NCBI GenBank assembly: GCA_003996215.1 | Contig: QJPP01003103.1 | Span: 183,892 to 247,891, forward strand | Reading direction: 5' to 3' | Length of the DNA: 64,000 bases | From: Jaltomata sinuosa | Taxonomy: Eukaryota > Streptophyta > Magnoliopsida > Solanales > Solanaceae | In this document: one piece after another, positions 33,110 through 44,989 of the stretch | Numbering within the stretch: the first letter of the stretch is position 1 | How the letters are laid out: each line of letters opens with the position of its first letter | Program-made: the position numbers and the translations under genes | Notes under the pieces: generated by a model | Told to the model about the DNA's origin: nothing | The model's input: the letters and a program-made list of their open reading frames with translations, nothing else | Database searches by the model: none

Positions 33110-36100
33110 TGTTTTGATCCTTTTTGGGTAAGGACTTTGAAAAACACATGGCTTTGTTTTATTAAAAAAAGGAAGTTTCGAAAATCTAAGTTGAAGTTCA
33201 AAACATTTTCTCAATAATAAAAGCAAGAGTCGCCACTTAGTTTTTATAAAGAAAAAACTTAGAAAGGATTTTAAAACCCCAAAAGAGATAAAGGTTTCAA
33301 AATCGAGAGATTAAGGGTAAGGGTTCGGGTTAATACTCTTGGAAGGGTGTTAAGGCACCAAGAGTATCCGCTAACTTGAGGTTGCCCGGGCTTGCTTGCA
33401 AAATCAACTTATTTGACTAACTTTTGAAAATGAAATTGATTTTATAAAACATCTTGTTTTTACAAAGAAGATTGATTTTAGAGGATAATTATGAAAAAAG
33501 GTTGTTTTATAAAAGACAATATAAAAGGGTTCGTTTTTTATACTCACGGAAAGAAAGGAGTTGAAATTAAACAAACTGAGTAAATGAAACAGTAATTATC
33601 AGAAAGCTTGATTCCTTTTGGGGATAATTTAACTAAGTTTCGCAAAGTTAGTCCAACTATACAATCAACCTAGTCAACCAAGTAATTAAAACAAGAAGAC
33701 ATAATTTAAAACACTAATCATGTCCTAATACTAGAGTGTGGGTCCTCTTTAGGCCCACCGCCGATTTCTGATTTGGACTTAGTCCAATTCTTTAATTTTT
33801 TCAGTCCTTTGGGCTACTGCTACTACCGAGTTTATGGGCTTGGCCTATTTCACTTTGTCCAGTCCGTCTGGACTTCTGCTGATGCGGGTCACCTCCATTG
33901 GGCTTGGCCCACTTCTCCACTATTGTTGCTATTGCTGATTTAGACAATTTTAGCCCTTTTGGGCTTGCTCATGCTAGACCATTAGGTGATGTTGGGCTTA
34001 AGCCCAACCAAAAAATGCAGGGGAATTTTGGGAGTCCAATTGAACTCCATCGGATTTCACACATAGAAAGAGCAAAATAAATAAAATTAGCACATGTTTT
34101 AACTAAACTAAACAAAAGAAAGTAATTTAAACAATATAAATTTCACATTTAAGAGAAATATACACAGATATTTATACCAAATTAAGTACATGAAACAAGG
34201 ACATTCACACAGTAGAATCACTAATTTTATCATTAAGGCATCTATTTTATAAGACTTAGACATTCCAAACACTCATAGACGTTAATCATTTCCAGAAATC
34301 ATAAGAGGGCAAGAGATTGGTGCAGATAGATTATGTAAACACAGATATATAAAATTGAGGAGAAATGATACAAGTCATATACTCAACACACTTCAACCAT
34401 ATTCAATCACTTTCATCTTTCCTAAAAAAATAAAAATAAGAATAAAGAGCATGCAGATTCTGAGTTTTTAAAAGAGACCTTGGAATAGTCCAACGCAGAT
34501 CATTTAAGCCGGAAGATTAATTAATGAGATTAATCTAGGTATCACATATTAATCACAGATAAATTAGGCAGGCTAAACAAGTGTTTAACACTGATTACTA
34601 ATACAACTAATTGGAAATCACACGAGAATGCAAGGGAGGGGTATATGAGACAGCTATTAACATGATAAAGACCAACATCATCTCATGGTCCATACAGGCA
34701 ACACATAAAGCAAACAGGGAAGTGATCATCTTGATGAAAATGAAACAAAGAAACCTACAGGGGTGAGGAGCATGCCTTAAAGGGACATGCCTCACCTCTA
34801 GCCCCTTTCAAGAACAACAAATCATAGAGTTCAGATTCTTAAAACCTTAGGCCTAAACAAATTCTACTCACACACAATCATCTAGTATGTTTAAATCATT
34901 TTCAAGAGACGGGGAGAGGAACAGGGTAACAGATAAAGAAATGAGGGAAATGGGAACAAACAAGAGACAGAACCAAATATTTCATAGTCAAGTTAGGAGA
35001 AATTTCACATTATTAAGCAACAATCTAGGCTCAAATTCATGCTCGTACTCACTGTTTTAACAAGTTAAACAGAAATAGTGAAATATCACATTTCTAACAC
35101 AAGATATCTACTCGAAATCATCACAATATTAATCGAACATTAAGAAGTAATTTCTTATGCTAACAAACAAGACCAGAATCATATTTCAACACAGTTTAAA
35201 CATCATAAAAGCATAAATGAAAATGAAAATAGTAAAAGGGAGAGGGTAAGGGGTTTTACCTATTTTAGGGCAGCAACTCGAACTCAGAACCTCACCGGAA
35301 TAGCTTTCCACCACCGGAGTAATACCCAACCCTTTTTTGAACTCGAATTTTTTAGTGTTTTTCTTCCCAATAGCTGATTGGTTACGTGAGGTTAGAGAAT
35401 TGATACCCAGAACCCCCAATTTTTCCCCAAAGATCAGCTGCCTAACATGCAACTAGAGGGGTTTTTATAGGAGAATCAAAGGGGTAAAGGGTTTAACAGG
35501 GGGTCTTTTGGGAATTTTTGGGAAATTCAAAAATCATCTCTGCTGGACCACCCTCACAGCAATAACTTGTATGAATTTGTACATGTTTTTGCTGATTGAG
35601 CGAAGAGGGGTGACACCTGGTGGGTTCTAGAAGAATCTAGACCCTGCCAGCATACCCTTGACAGAGAAAAGAGACGGAAAAAGGAAATTTTAATAGGGGT
35701 TAAGGGATCGAAAGTTGTGACGAGCAAACAAGCTTAACGAGGTTTAAGGGTTTATCATATTGAAGATGACGAAGGGGTGAAGGATGGTACTGGGCTGCTA
35801 AGGTGTTGTACGAAGCGCGTTGCTTCGTATAACAACCCGTGAGAGAGAAAGATGGAGGAGAGAGAGAGTGGCTAGGGTTGCAGAGAGGCAAACAAAGAAG
35901 AAGATAGACCAGGAGTGTGTTTGGTGACTGAGAGAAAGAGAATGAAAAGAAAGGGTGAGAGTTGGGCGGATATAGGGGTCAATGGGCCGGTTCAGAGTGG
36001 GTTTAGGGGAAAAGGTTGGGCTGGGGCGGCTGACAAAGGGATTGGGTCAGACGGGTCGGTCGTTTGCTGGTCCAAATAGCTGAAAAATAAAAGGGGGTTG

Positions 36101-36622
36101 CAAGGGGTATTTAAGATTTGGCCACATTTTGCAAAATGTGGCCATTTAACTTAAAAGCATAGCCAAATTGAATAGAAATAGGTAGAATTAAATCGGAATT
36201 GGCTATAATTGAAATAAAAGGTTTAAAGGTGAATGGATTAAATTTAATTTAGAGCTTTAGTAAATTAAAACAATTGAGAAATAACTATCAATCTTGACAC
36301 ATAATGAATTTTCACTTAATTATAAAACTAATTTTTCAATTAATTCTTATTTAAATTAATTTTAGAGAAAATTACAGGTTTAGCCTTTTGAAAGGAATTT
36401 TCTTATGAAATCAATTTTAAAAATAATTCTTTTAAGTAACTTACATAAATTTCACATATTGAATAGCAAAAGTATATATTCATTACTTGAAACCATTGGG
36501 AAAGCTTTTTTGAAAAATTTTTATCCCCTTTTTGTCAAAATAATTATTTCAAAAAAATTGTTTAAAATTTGAAAAGCTCCGAATTAATTCGTAATGTGGC
36601 GGGTAAAAATTGAGTGTCAACA
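33110..36622 (-). repeat. Ogre-2 5' LTR (3513 bp)
   Basis: Minus-strand start TGTTGACACTCAATTTTTACC, end GGATCAAAACA. It has a TATA box at 35462-35469, an inverted repeat at 35805-35833 and a palindrome cluster at 33730-34010. It is about 670 bp shorter than the Ogre-1 LTR. GTTGT at 36623-36627 would be half of a target duplication. Confidence 0.9.
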
Positions 36623-37148
36623 GTTGTAACTTAAAACTGAATTGTGTGTGTATTACAATGATGGCATGACTTATTTGATTCGTATATGATTGGTTGCCTT
36701 GTTATGAAATTACGAGTCTGAAGGTATTTATAATTGATTCTTGGTATGATTGAGTGTGAATAAGTGTTGTGTGTGTGTGGAGTTAGAATTTCATATAAGT
36801 TTCCAAAAAATAGGCTCATTATTGGTCAAGATGGTAAGGGAAAATGAATTACGACTGTGGGAAAACTCCAGTTTCAGGACAGTCGGGACTTGGTTGGGAA
36901 CCATGGGAACAAGGGGGTTATTCACGCTTGATAGCGGGGATGTATTATTGAGAACAAATTGCTTGTGTAATTCATTCCTTATTTGTGAGAATTTGATTCT
37001 AAGTCTCAGTCTGTGCATTGCCAAGAATGGTCTAGAGGGTTGTTTAAGACCATGGCCAGATAAATGGGGTTAAACAATGATAACCGGGAAAGGGAACGAA
37101 CACACTTTGCTGAAAAGTCTAATTTTTGGACTGTTATCATCGGGACTG

Positions 37149-37252
37149 CCATAGCGGATGACACCACTAAAGCGATCCCTCTATAGTAGTATTTTCTTCA
37201 CTATAGCGGTTTCGCTGTAGTGGAGTGACAACCACCATAGCAGAGGGACGCG
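37149..37252. other. CCGCTATAGCGG-type word block, copy 1
   Basis: Five variants of the palindrome (GCCATAGCGG, CTATAGTAGT, ACTATAGCGGT, CGCTGTAGTGG, CCACCATAGCAG) at about 20-base spacing. The same words recur at 46688, 47320 and 47850. Confidence 0.7.
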
Positions 37253-37582
37253 GGTCAGAACGCCTGCCCTGTTTTTCATTCATTCATGGGGCACAAAAAT
37301 GCAATAGTTAAGATATGAATTGCAGGGGAAAACAAGGAAATTAGCTATAGAACTAATCTAATATTGCATAAAAAGGGAAATAGTGTCTGAAACTAACATC
37401 CACGTGCTTCAAAATGAAGGAAAAAAGGGGAAAGAGAACATTGTCTTAATTAGCCCCAAACAGGGGTAAAACCCAAAAAGCTGTAAATGTCTGAAAGTAA
37501 AGAGGGAGGGGAGGTCCTAAGCCTCATCATCACTCAGGAAGGGGAACTCATGCATATCCTTGGGCTCCAGAGTGGGAAGATC

Positions 37583-38487
37583 TTAGCCCAGGGCAATGCA
37601 AGAGAACATGACCTTGATGGTCTTCCACATCTGGGCAAATATGCGGTCCCGTGAGTGCCTTTTCTTTTTCTCCTCCTCTAACTCCCTGTGGAGTGCAGAA
37701 AATTCCGAAGCAAAAGGGGGCGGGGATGTACCTCCAGCGGCGGTACCCTCCGTGAATCTCTGGACCGCGGCCAAAGTCTCCTCTAGCTGGGTGCTAGTGA
37801 TCGGGGGCTGAAGCTGGGAAGGGGCAAGAGTGTCATCATCATCGTCATCATCGGTATCCGCCACCGGCTGACTGCTTCCTACTTCATCCACCTTTCTCTT
37901 CTTTTTGGAATATACCACTTTCACCTGGAGAGGGTCGAAGGGGTTATCCATATCTACCTCCAAGTCGGTGTGATCCTCGGGCACCCCAACCCGCCTGCAT
38001 AATTCAGATACCAAGCCCGAAAGGTAGGGACCCTTCTTATGACCCTGGTAGAATTCCTTCCACTCGGAGATGATTTATTCCCCGACATTCATGATAATGC
38101 CCTGCATGGCACAAGCAATCACCAAGGCTCGGGCATAGGTCACATCAGTCTTATTGTCCGATGGGCGGATTCTTTAGGATATCAGGTTTAACCACTTCCT
38201 AGCATCAGTAGAGAAGTAAGTACTAGTGATGCCCTTGGGACTGGGCCAGTAGACCTGATCTCAGAACTCGACATCTACCAAGGTATCTCTCAACCATGTC
38301 ATGTCCCAAAGTCTAAACTTTGCCTCATATGCAGCGTTGGAGATGTGAGGCGCTCCTAGCACCTCATTGATAGTCTGAGCATCCACCGGGACATCTACCC
38401 CTTAGATTTGGATAGGGGGGTTGGGATCATGTATGAAGTATGGCGTAGAACTCCTTCACCCAACTTGTACGAGCGGGAAGGGGAACC
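37583..38487 (-). pseudogene. Antisense ORF of element D ('putative plant transposon protein'), distal part
   Basis: Reading minus from 38487, one frame can be followed with a few stops: VKEFYAILHT, then DVPVDAQTINEVLGAPH, KGITSTYFSTDARKWLN, then VIACAMQGIIMNVGE, and an open 143-codon stretch at 38014-37583. The tail has a KKKRK basic patch, an Asp run and a final coiled coil (RDRIFAQMWKTIKVMF). This pattern (VREFYAN-like start, ITS...AR.WL, RALxIAC) is that of plant transposon proteins I know as PF20167. Function unknown. The first part lies beyond element E at 46386-46574. Confidence 0.7.
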
Positions 38488-38492
38488 ACTGT

Positions 38493-39894
38493 TGATAAGT
38501 TGGTATTCTACCTACTTATTTAACCTTTAATCTTATGCTTTTGCTAGTTTAGAGTGAATAAATAATGCATTTTACATGGATTTCTTATATTTTACAGGTT
38601 TCTATGTTTTAGAAGTGATCGGCATGAAATTGGATGAAAACAAGTCAAATTGGAGGAAATTCTAAAATTCTGGGCAACTCAGCGCAATCACACTGCATAA
38701 GCGCCAATAGCGCTGAAAGTGGAGGACTGGCTTAAGCGTGATGGTGCTTGGATGGTGCAATAGCACTTCAAAAAGAAGTGGTCAATGCCAGTCAAAGACA
38801 AGGGCGCGATCGTGCCAAAGAAAATGATGGCGCTGACCAGTGTGAGCTTCTTGAGCACGATAGCGCTGCATTAGTGCGATAGCACTTCACTGTACATGCA
38901 TGTGAAAAATGGGCAGAAATGACATTTCACCCTTGTGGAAACCCCAATTGATACAAAAGACTCCTCTGCCATTTTGGGACACATCTTTGGCTATTTTCAC
39001 AACTTTTGAGCAAGCTTGGGAGCAAGGTTCATCACCCAACACCATAGGAGTGAAGATTTGGAGGAATTTATTGTAAAATCTTTAGTTTCCATTCTTCAAC
39101 TCTTGTTCTTAATTGCTATTTTATTGGTGTATTATTGACTTGAGATTTTGGGTTTGTATTAGAGATAATACTTGTTTGGGTATTTGATTTTAAATCTAGA
39201 TTTTGTTCTTGTTTGATTATTTGGGTCTCTTGAATCTTCCATTGCTTGAATTTATGGTCAATGGTTGCAAATATTGACTTAGCTTTCTGATTTGGGTTAT
39301 TGCTCGGGAGAGAATTGCCCTAAATTTGGGAAGATCCAATAGTGGGTACTTAGGAATCCATCTAGATTGGAGGCTAGGAATAACTCCTATTGCGGAATCT
39401 CCCATTTAAGGGTCTGAGCTAGGAATAGGATGACCTCCCTAAGTAATTTGGATGATTTATTTCTTACTCATGTTAGTTCGATAGAAAACATATGAGATAG
39501 ATGCTCAATTGGTCGATAGATAGTTAGGCATACCTTTAGCGAAAACTACCTAGGTTTCAACTGGGTGCAAGTCTTATGAATTGAATTCCCGCTCCCAATT
39601 TTCCCTTGTTATCTTTGCTTGGTGAAATCAAGGTGAAAGCCATTGATCACTCTATCTTTTATTTGGTTTTCTTTATCTTTTAGTTTTAGTCTAACCCCCC
39701 CCCCCCCCCTTTAGATATCTTTTCCCTTTTTGTTATTTGAACTTCAATAAGTTGCTTAGATTCTTTATTAGCTCGATTGCGACTATATTGTTCCCTTGGG
39801 TATGACCCTGACACTCGATGGGAACTATAAAAAAAATTTGACTATGCGATCGCCATGACCTCTTAATTAGAGAGCACGATTTGAGTGTTTATCA
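38493..39894 (+). repeat. 5' LTR of element E (1402 bp)
   Basis: The word block at about 38681-38895 has decayed CpG words compared with the 3' LTR. A TATA-like GATACAAAAG lies at about 38949. A run of 15 C at 39695-39709 replaces a 5-base C run of the 3' LTR. Confidence 0.92.
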
Positions 39895-39899
39895 AAAAA

Positions 39900-39917
39900 T
39901 AGCACCGTTGCCGGGGA
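39900..39917 (+). promoter_or_regulatory. Primer binding site of element E
   Basis: TAGCACCGTTGCCGGGGA resembles the Athila PBS TGGCGCCGTTGCCGGGGA, with changes in the first bases, five bases after the LTR. Confidence 0.75.
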
Positions 39918-41754
39918 ATAATTTGGCGTATTGAGTTAGCTTAGAATTTGAATTTACTTACTCTAGTTCAATTTTGTGAATAGTTGTTTTTGTTTATTTA
40001 TTTTCATTGTGTTGAATGATTCCATGGCATCTCATAGTAAGGATGTTATGAATGAGGCGAACTTGAAGGTGGAGACGCCCAAATCCCACTTCAACCTTTG
40101 TTCGACCTTAAGTTTGATTCAATGGACGAAAGTTAAAGTAATCAAGCTTTTGGAAGACCTTGGAAGGAGGGTGGATGAAGTTCTATCCGGTTTCGAGTTT
40201 GTCGTGGAACAAAGTCAAAGAGTCCTTCCTCACTTGAAGGCTAAAAGGTGCGACATGCGGAATCAAGAGAATGGTCTTCTCATGCTAAAACCTTCACCCC
40301 AAGAGTGCCACCAAAAATTCGATTCATGTTTGTGTCAAAGGTTCAAATCCTCCAAATGAAGATCCAAAGGGTAAGGTAGCTTGCATCGCGCCGCGACGTT
40401 AAATTGTGCGCTTGATGGGAGGCAACCCATCATTTCAAAATTTGAAGGTTTACAATTTCTTTTCTTTATTTGAGTAGCTTAGTTGTAGATTTTTGACTAA
40501 TCCATAAAGTTTCAAGTCTTTTTGAAGTTGTTTGGGCAGGTTGAGAAGTAGAGGCCTCATAAAAATCCAACCAAGGACCAAAAATGGTGCCAAAATGACA
40601 TGCTAAATGTGGTGCAAACGCACATCTATGTGTGAGCATCGCACATGCAAATGCACCCCAAGAGAGTAAGGCTACCAAAAAGGTCAAAATGTGCAAAATG
40701 GGTGTGTTTCACACCTGTAAATGTGCCTGTCGCACCAGCCATCGCATCCTAAAATAGTGAATTGCTAAATAGAGGCTGGAACATGCAAAGTGCATGCATT
40801 TCACACCTCACAATGTGCCCATCACACCAGCCATCGCACATTGAACTAGTGAACTGCTAAAAACTTTCAGGAAAACTGCTCAGTGCGATCGCGCTGAGAA
40901 AACTTTCACAGTGCAGCACAATCGCGCTCCTCTATCGCGATCGCACTTAAGCGAACATCAGTGTAGTAAATTAAAAGCAAGAAGCTTTTCAGTTCTCCAC
41001 ATCCCCTACAAGTTCAACAGGTAATTTCTCTCCTCCTCAGTACCCCCCTCCCCTCCCCGGGATGCTAAACACCTAAATCATGAACACATGTAACGGAGTT
41101 TAGTTGGAACTACGAGCACAAGTTGCCTCATCTTTCCTCTTCTCTGTTGATCACAAAAATCAGCCATCAAGGTATGTCTCTGTCCCTTCCTCTACTTCAT
41201 GGTTATTGGTATGAATTTACGGGTTAAACAAGTAGAGTTTAGCCAAAATTTGGGGAAGTCTTGAGTACCTAAAAACTCCTCCATTGTTATGAAAAAAACA
41301 TTTAATAACCCAAAAATTGTGTTGTTGATGGAATCCATGAAATAGAGAAAGAAAGTATGTTTTTGTGGTGCTTAATGTTGAGAAATACCCCCCTGAATGG
41401 ATTAAATCCATGATCTGGTTGTGACATTATAGTAATGGATGTTGTTTGGTCGAAGAAGACGACTGCCAGTTGCTTAGCACAATCGCGCTGCCTGTGGTTT
41501 GAGTCAATGGCGCGATCGTGCCCTCTTACGCGATAGCGCTCAAGTACCACAAGGGACTTAGCACGATCGCGCCTTTGGAGCGCTGATGGCGCTGAACAAC
41601 TGCAGCTGGCAGAAAAATGGTAGCTCTGTCCAGAGCTACTGTATTGATTTCTAATGAACTTCTCTTGCTTAAAACATTGGTTTTCCATTATATTACATGT
41701 TCTGCCCACAATCTCACCTTAGAAATGATCTTTGTACGTACATTGGATTGAAAA
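39918..41754 (+). other. Element E leader, Athila remnant and word blocks
   Basis: An open stretch of 127 codons at 39976-40359 is unrecognised. At 40390-40430 GCCGCGACGTTAAATTGTGC and GGGAGGCAACCCA match text found just downstream of pol in Athila, so the missing pol was probably deleted between PBS and here. Word blocks occur at 40590-40960 (GTGCGATCGCGCT, CATCGCAC types) and at 41467-41605. Confidence 0.6.
41467..41605. other. GCGCGATCGCGC-type word block upstream of the E ORF
   Basis: Words AGCACAATCGCGCT, GGCGCGATCGTGCC, CGCGATAGCGCT, AGCACGATCGCGCC and GAGCGCTGATGGCGCT occur within 140 bases, ending 150 bases before ATG 41755. The same words fill the LTR block. Confidence 0.75.
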
Positions 41755-43031
41755 ATGAGTACTAGTATATCAAATGCGGAAAGCCAAGTGGATGAAATTT
41801 TAGAGAAGGAGTATGATAGCACAAAGTTCATTTCAGCGGCTTGTGAGGAGCGATATGGTGTTGACTTATCCAAGAAGGTGGTCCCCGAAAGGGGCATTGC
41901 AATGCAAGGGGTGGAGGCATCCTTGCCTGAATTTTATGCCCGATTGGATAGAGCAAAGTGTAACTGTTTCATAGCTCCACAATGTAGGGCCAATGAAACT
42001 GTTGTTCGAGAATTTTATGCCAATGCATTGGTCGTAAACTTCAAGGACCCGGTGATAACTGTCCGGGGAAGGACATTCAGGTTTGAAGCCGAGGAGATCA
42101 ACAGATATTACGGGCTTGAGGATCATGACACTACACTTCTGGGGGAAAAAGAGTTATAGGCAAACCTTGGATTGCTTCCCAGGTCTGTCCCAGAGTGGGG
42201 CCCAAATGGGCTATGTTTGAAATAAAAATCTACTCTCATGACTTCACTACGGAGGCAAGGATTTGGTTATCCATCATATACAGCAGGGTGCAGTCAGTTC
42301 AGAATGGGAGTGAGGTTCTTGTATACAGAGCAGTGAATGCGGTAGCAATGATTGATGAAGTCCTGGTTAATGTGGGGTGACTGATACTCGGGGAGATTAA
42401 GAACTGTGTCAAGGCTAGCAGTAAGAGTTTGTTCTTCCCTTCACTGATTACTGAGCTATGTCAGGCATCGGGAGTTGATTTGAATGCTCCGGAAGATATT
42501 TGGACTAATTTGAAGATTCTTATTCATTCTTTGAAGAAGGCAGGCCCCGAAAATATGCTCTAAAAGAGGAAGATGGATGATGGTTTGACTTTAGGAGCCA
42601 CAGAGGGCACCCAGACCTCTCCTTGTGCCACTACTTCCACCCAGGCACCTCCACCCATGCCTAGACCATTCCAGCACCTCTCCACTCAGGTATTCGGAGT
42701 TCAGGAATCCATTAGTGCATTGGCCACTAGCATTCCTTTGATTCCACCTGAGACACAGATTGAAACATTGAATGATGTGATTGACCATCAAAAGAAGATT
42801 GAGGAGACTCAGCAAAGGTTGGAAAAGAAGTTTGAAGAAAAAGAGAAGAAAATGAAAGAAATGAGTAACAACCTCGAGGATCAGAAGAAAAAGGACAGAG
42901 CAAGAGATAAGTTATTGAAGAGGATGTGGAAGAGTATAAAAAGCTTTTACAGAGGTTCAAATACCAAGGATCATGAAAATGATAACTCCATGACCCACGA
43001 TGAGGGTGGTGCTCCAGCGAGCCCTCTCTAG
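41755..43031 (+). pseudogene. Element E ORF: plant transposon protein with C-terminal coiled coil, one frameshift
   Basis: Frame 1 from ATG 41755 (MSTSISNAESQVDEI) to TAG 42157 includes VVREFYANALVVNF and FEAEEINRYYGLEDHD. It then shifts to the frame of 42195-43031, with stops at 42378 and 42561: ARIWLSIIYSRVQS, LVYRAVNAVAMIDEVLVNVG and FPSLITELCQASGVDLN. The last 152 codons are Pro/Thr-rich, then a strong coiled coil (EETQQRLEKKFEEKEKKMKE) and RDKLLKRMWKSIKSFYRG. The same architecture appears in D's antisense ORF. Related to PF20167-type proteins; function unknown. Confidence 0.75.
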
Positions 43032-44989
43032 CTACATCTCAGGGAGCCCCTCATACTACTTTTTCTGTATTTTATTTTGGATTTATGCACTGTGGGCAAT
43101 GCAGTAGATTTTAGTTAGGGATAGCGACATATGGATTGTGCTTATGTTAGATTTTGATATTTGTTTTGTGCCCTTGTTGGGCTTGTTTCGGATATTGTGC
43201 CCTCGCTGGGCTTGTTCATTCTATTTTGGATATTATGCCCTCGCCGGGTTTGTTTGTTGAAACTTTGTTGGATTAGTCATTTTATTACTTCTTTATTCCT
43301 TTTTCTTAGCTTCTTTAATTTTGTTTGTAGTTGGTTTGAGTGACGATTCTCAATGCTAGATTGAGTGACGACATTCTTAAGGGACATCGTCGCTTTATTT
43401 GGTGTGTGGAGCCAGGGGAAGTCTGAGTACCCGTTAGGCTAGATGAAATTTCATAAATGTTGGGGTGTATACATTGGTGAATTCTGAGTGCCCATATCGA
43501 TCTAGATTGATGATTTGGCCCTATGATAGATTGGGTGATGTCATTCTTAAGGGCAAATCATTATCTTTTAAGATAATTGTGTATCGTGACTTGTTTGGTA
43601 CTAATGGAGTTAGTCTTGCATGCAAATTGAAATGGGCATACCCCTCCGAACAAATTTATGAAAAATGCATTACAAAGAGTGATTTTGTGACAACTCTTTT
43701 GATCTTTTTGTGACTCTTGACTCATTAGCGTTGTTAATGGAAATGTGGCTCCTACTTGTTCTTGCTTAGGAAGTTAAACTTGATCCTTCTTGAATAATTC
43801 GCATGTCATGTGTGGTGAGATTTACTTGAATAATTCTTGTGCATAAGTGTCATCTACAACTTGCCTCAAATGTGATTCAAGGCAAAATTCTAGGTGTGAC
43901 TGAGCTTTGAAGATGACCTTAGGACCTTTTTGATAGCCACTTCACCCAAATGAATTCCCAATGATATCAAATCCTAGTGAACCCCTTTGAGCTTGTGACC
44001 ATTTTTTGGCACCTTATAACATCTTGACCTCTTTGAAACATCTATCTTGGCACCCATTCTCCCTAATTGCTTGAAAATGAAATGTACATTAAAAGCCTAA
44101 GTTTGGGGGGGAACGAAAAAAATGACATAGGCAAATGCCTAAGTTTGGGGGTGCATGTGATCAAATGAGGAGAAGAAAAGAAATGCACTTCAAGTGTAAG
44201 GTAGCACCTTGATTCCAAATTGAAAATTGCTCGATCAATTCAATAAGCAAAATGAAAAGCAAAAATAGGTGCTACCAAGTGAAGGTGATATAAGGAGTTG
44301 AATGATCATGAGTTAAAAAGGAGAATCTTGGGTTGTGCTAGGGAGAAATAAGGTAAAGATGAAATTGAAAATGTGAGCGGTGTTCGAAATGAGAGCAAAG
44401 AGCATTATGGAGGTGTAGTCACTTGAACCAAATGAGATCCTCACCTAACCCTAGCCAACATCGTAACCCACAAGTCCTTTGTGATTCCAAGCTTGGCTAC
44501 CCTACATTAGTGGCAATTTACATGAAGGGCAAGCCTATGGTTCGACATGTGTGCACTTGAACTTCCTTGTAAGTGTGAGTGTTTGTATTTGTCCCTTGTG
44601 ATTGTTTTTGTGCATAATGTGTTTTTGGGACGTTTGTTCTTATGAAGGTATGCGAATTAGGATAGTTGGTGACGTTGATAAACTCCAAAAAATGAGTCAA
44701 GGAGCATATTTGGTAAGCTAGTGGTTAGAGTCACATCTTGAGGATTGGTTGTTGTCACTTAGTTTCCCCATAGTCCATTGCATCTTTGAATTATGTTTTG
44801 AATGAAGGGGAATGCTTAGATTAAGTTTGCATGTGATTGACTAATCATTAGTACCAACCAAAGTCATGCTTTGTGCTTGAAATGGGTTCCCTTGGCTTGT
44901 GGTATTGTCATTTGCACTTGTGTTGTATCCCTCTTGAGTTAGAATTTTTAAGTTGCTTGAGGACAAGCAATAGTTCAAGTTTGGAGGTT
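43032..44989 (+). other. Element E 3' non-coding region with PPT
   Basis: No gene supported. PPT-like CTAAGTTTGGGGG occurs twice internally (about 44097-44110 and 44139-44152), and the real PPT CAAGTTTGGAGGTT abuts the 3' LTR. Such repeated tracts are common in Athila 3' regions. Confidence 0.7.

Larger units (their letters stand above)
28974..36622 (-). mobile_element. Ogre-2: 5' half of an Ogre element, minus strand
   Basis: In minus order: 5' LTR (36622-33110), PBS, 5' leader, ORF1 N-part, ORF1 C-part and conserved hairpin, ending about 100 bases upstream of where Ogre-1 numbering reaches 3680. Gag, pol, the 3' region and the 3' LTR are absent. It is oriented opposite to Ogre-1. Confidence 0.9.
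36623..38492 (+). mobile_element. Element D, left portion
   Basis: Continuous with 46386-50145 once element E and one ACTGT are removed. It holds a palindromic word block (37149-37252) and most of an antisense ORF. The 5'-most 500 bases resemble part of D's own LTR only loosely (GGGAACC...GGGAAC text), so the left end of D is unresolved. Confidence 0.6.

Noticed and set aside
36750..37073. 107-codon plus-strand ORF
   Set aside because: No recognisable domain, and the region seems to be degraded LTR-like DNA.
40466..40696. Minus-strand ORF of 76 codons in element E
   Set aside because: Lies on GTGCAAACGCAC-type word repeats; low-complexity origin.
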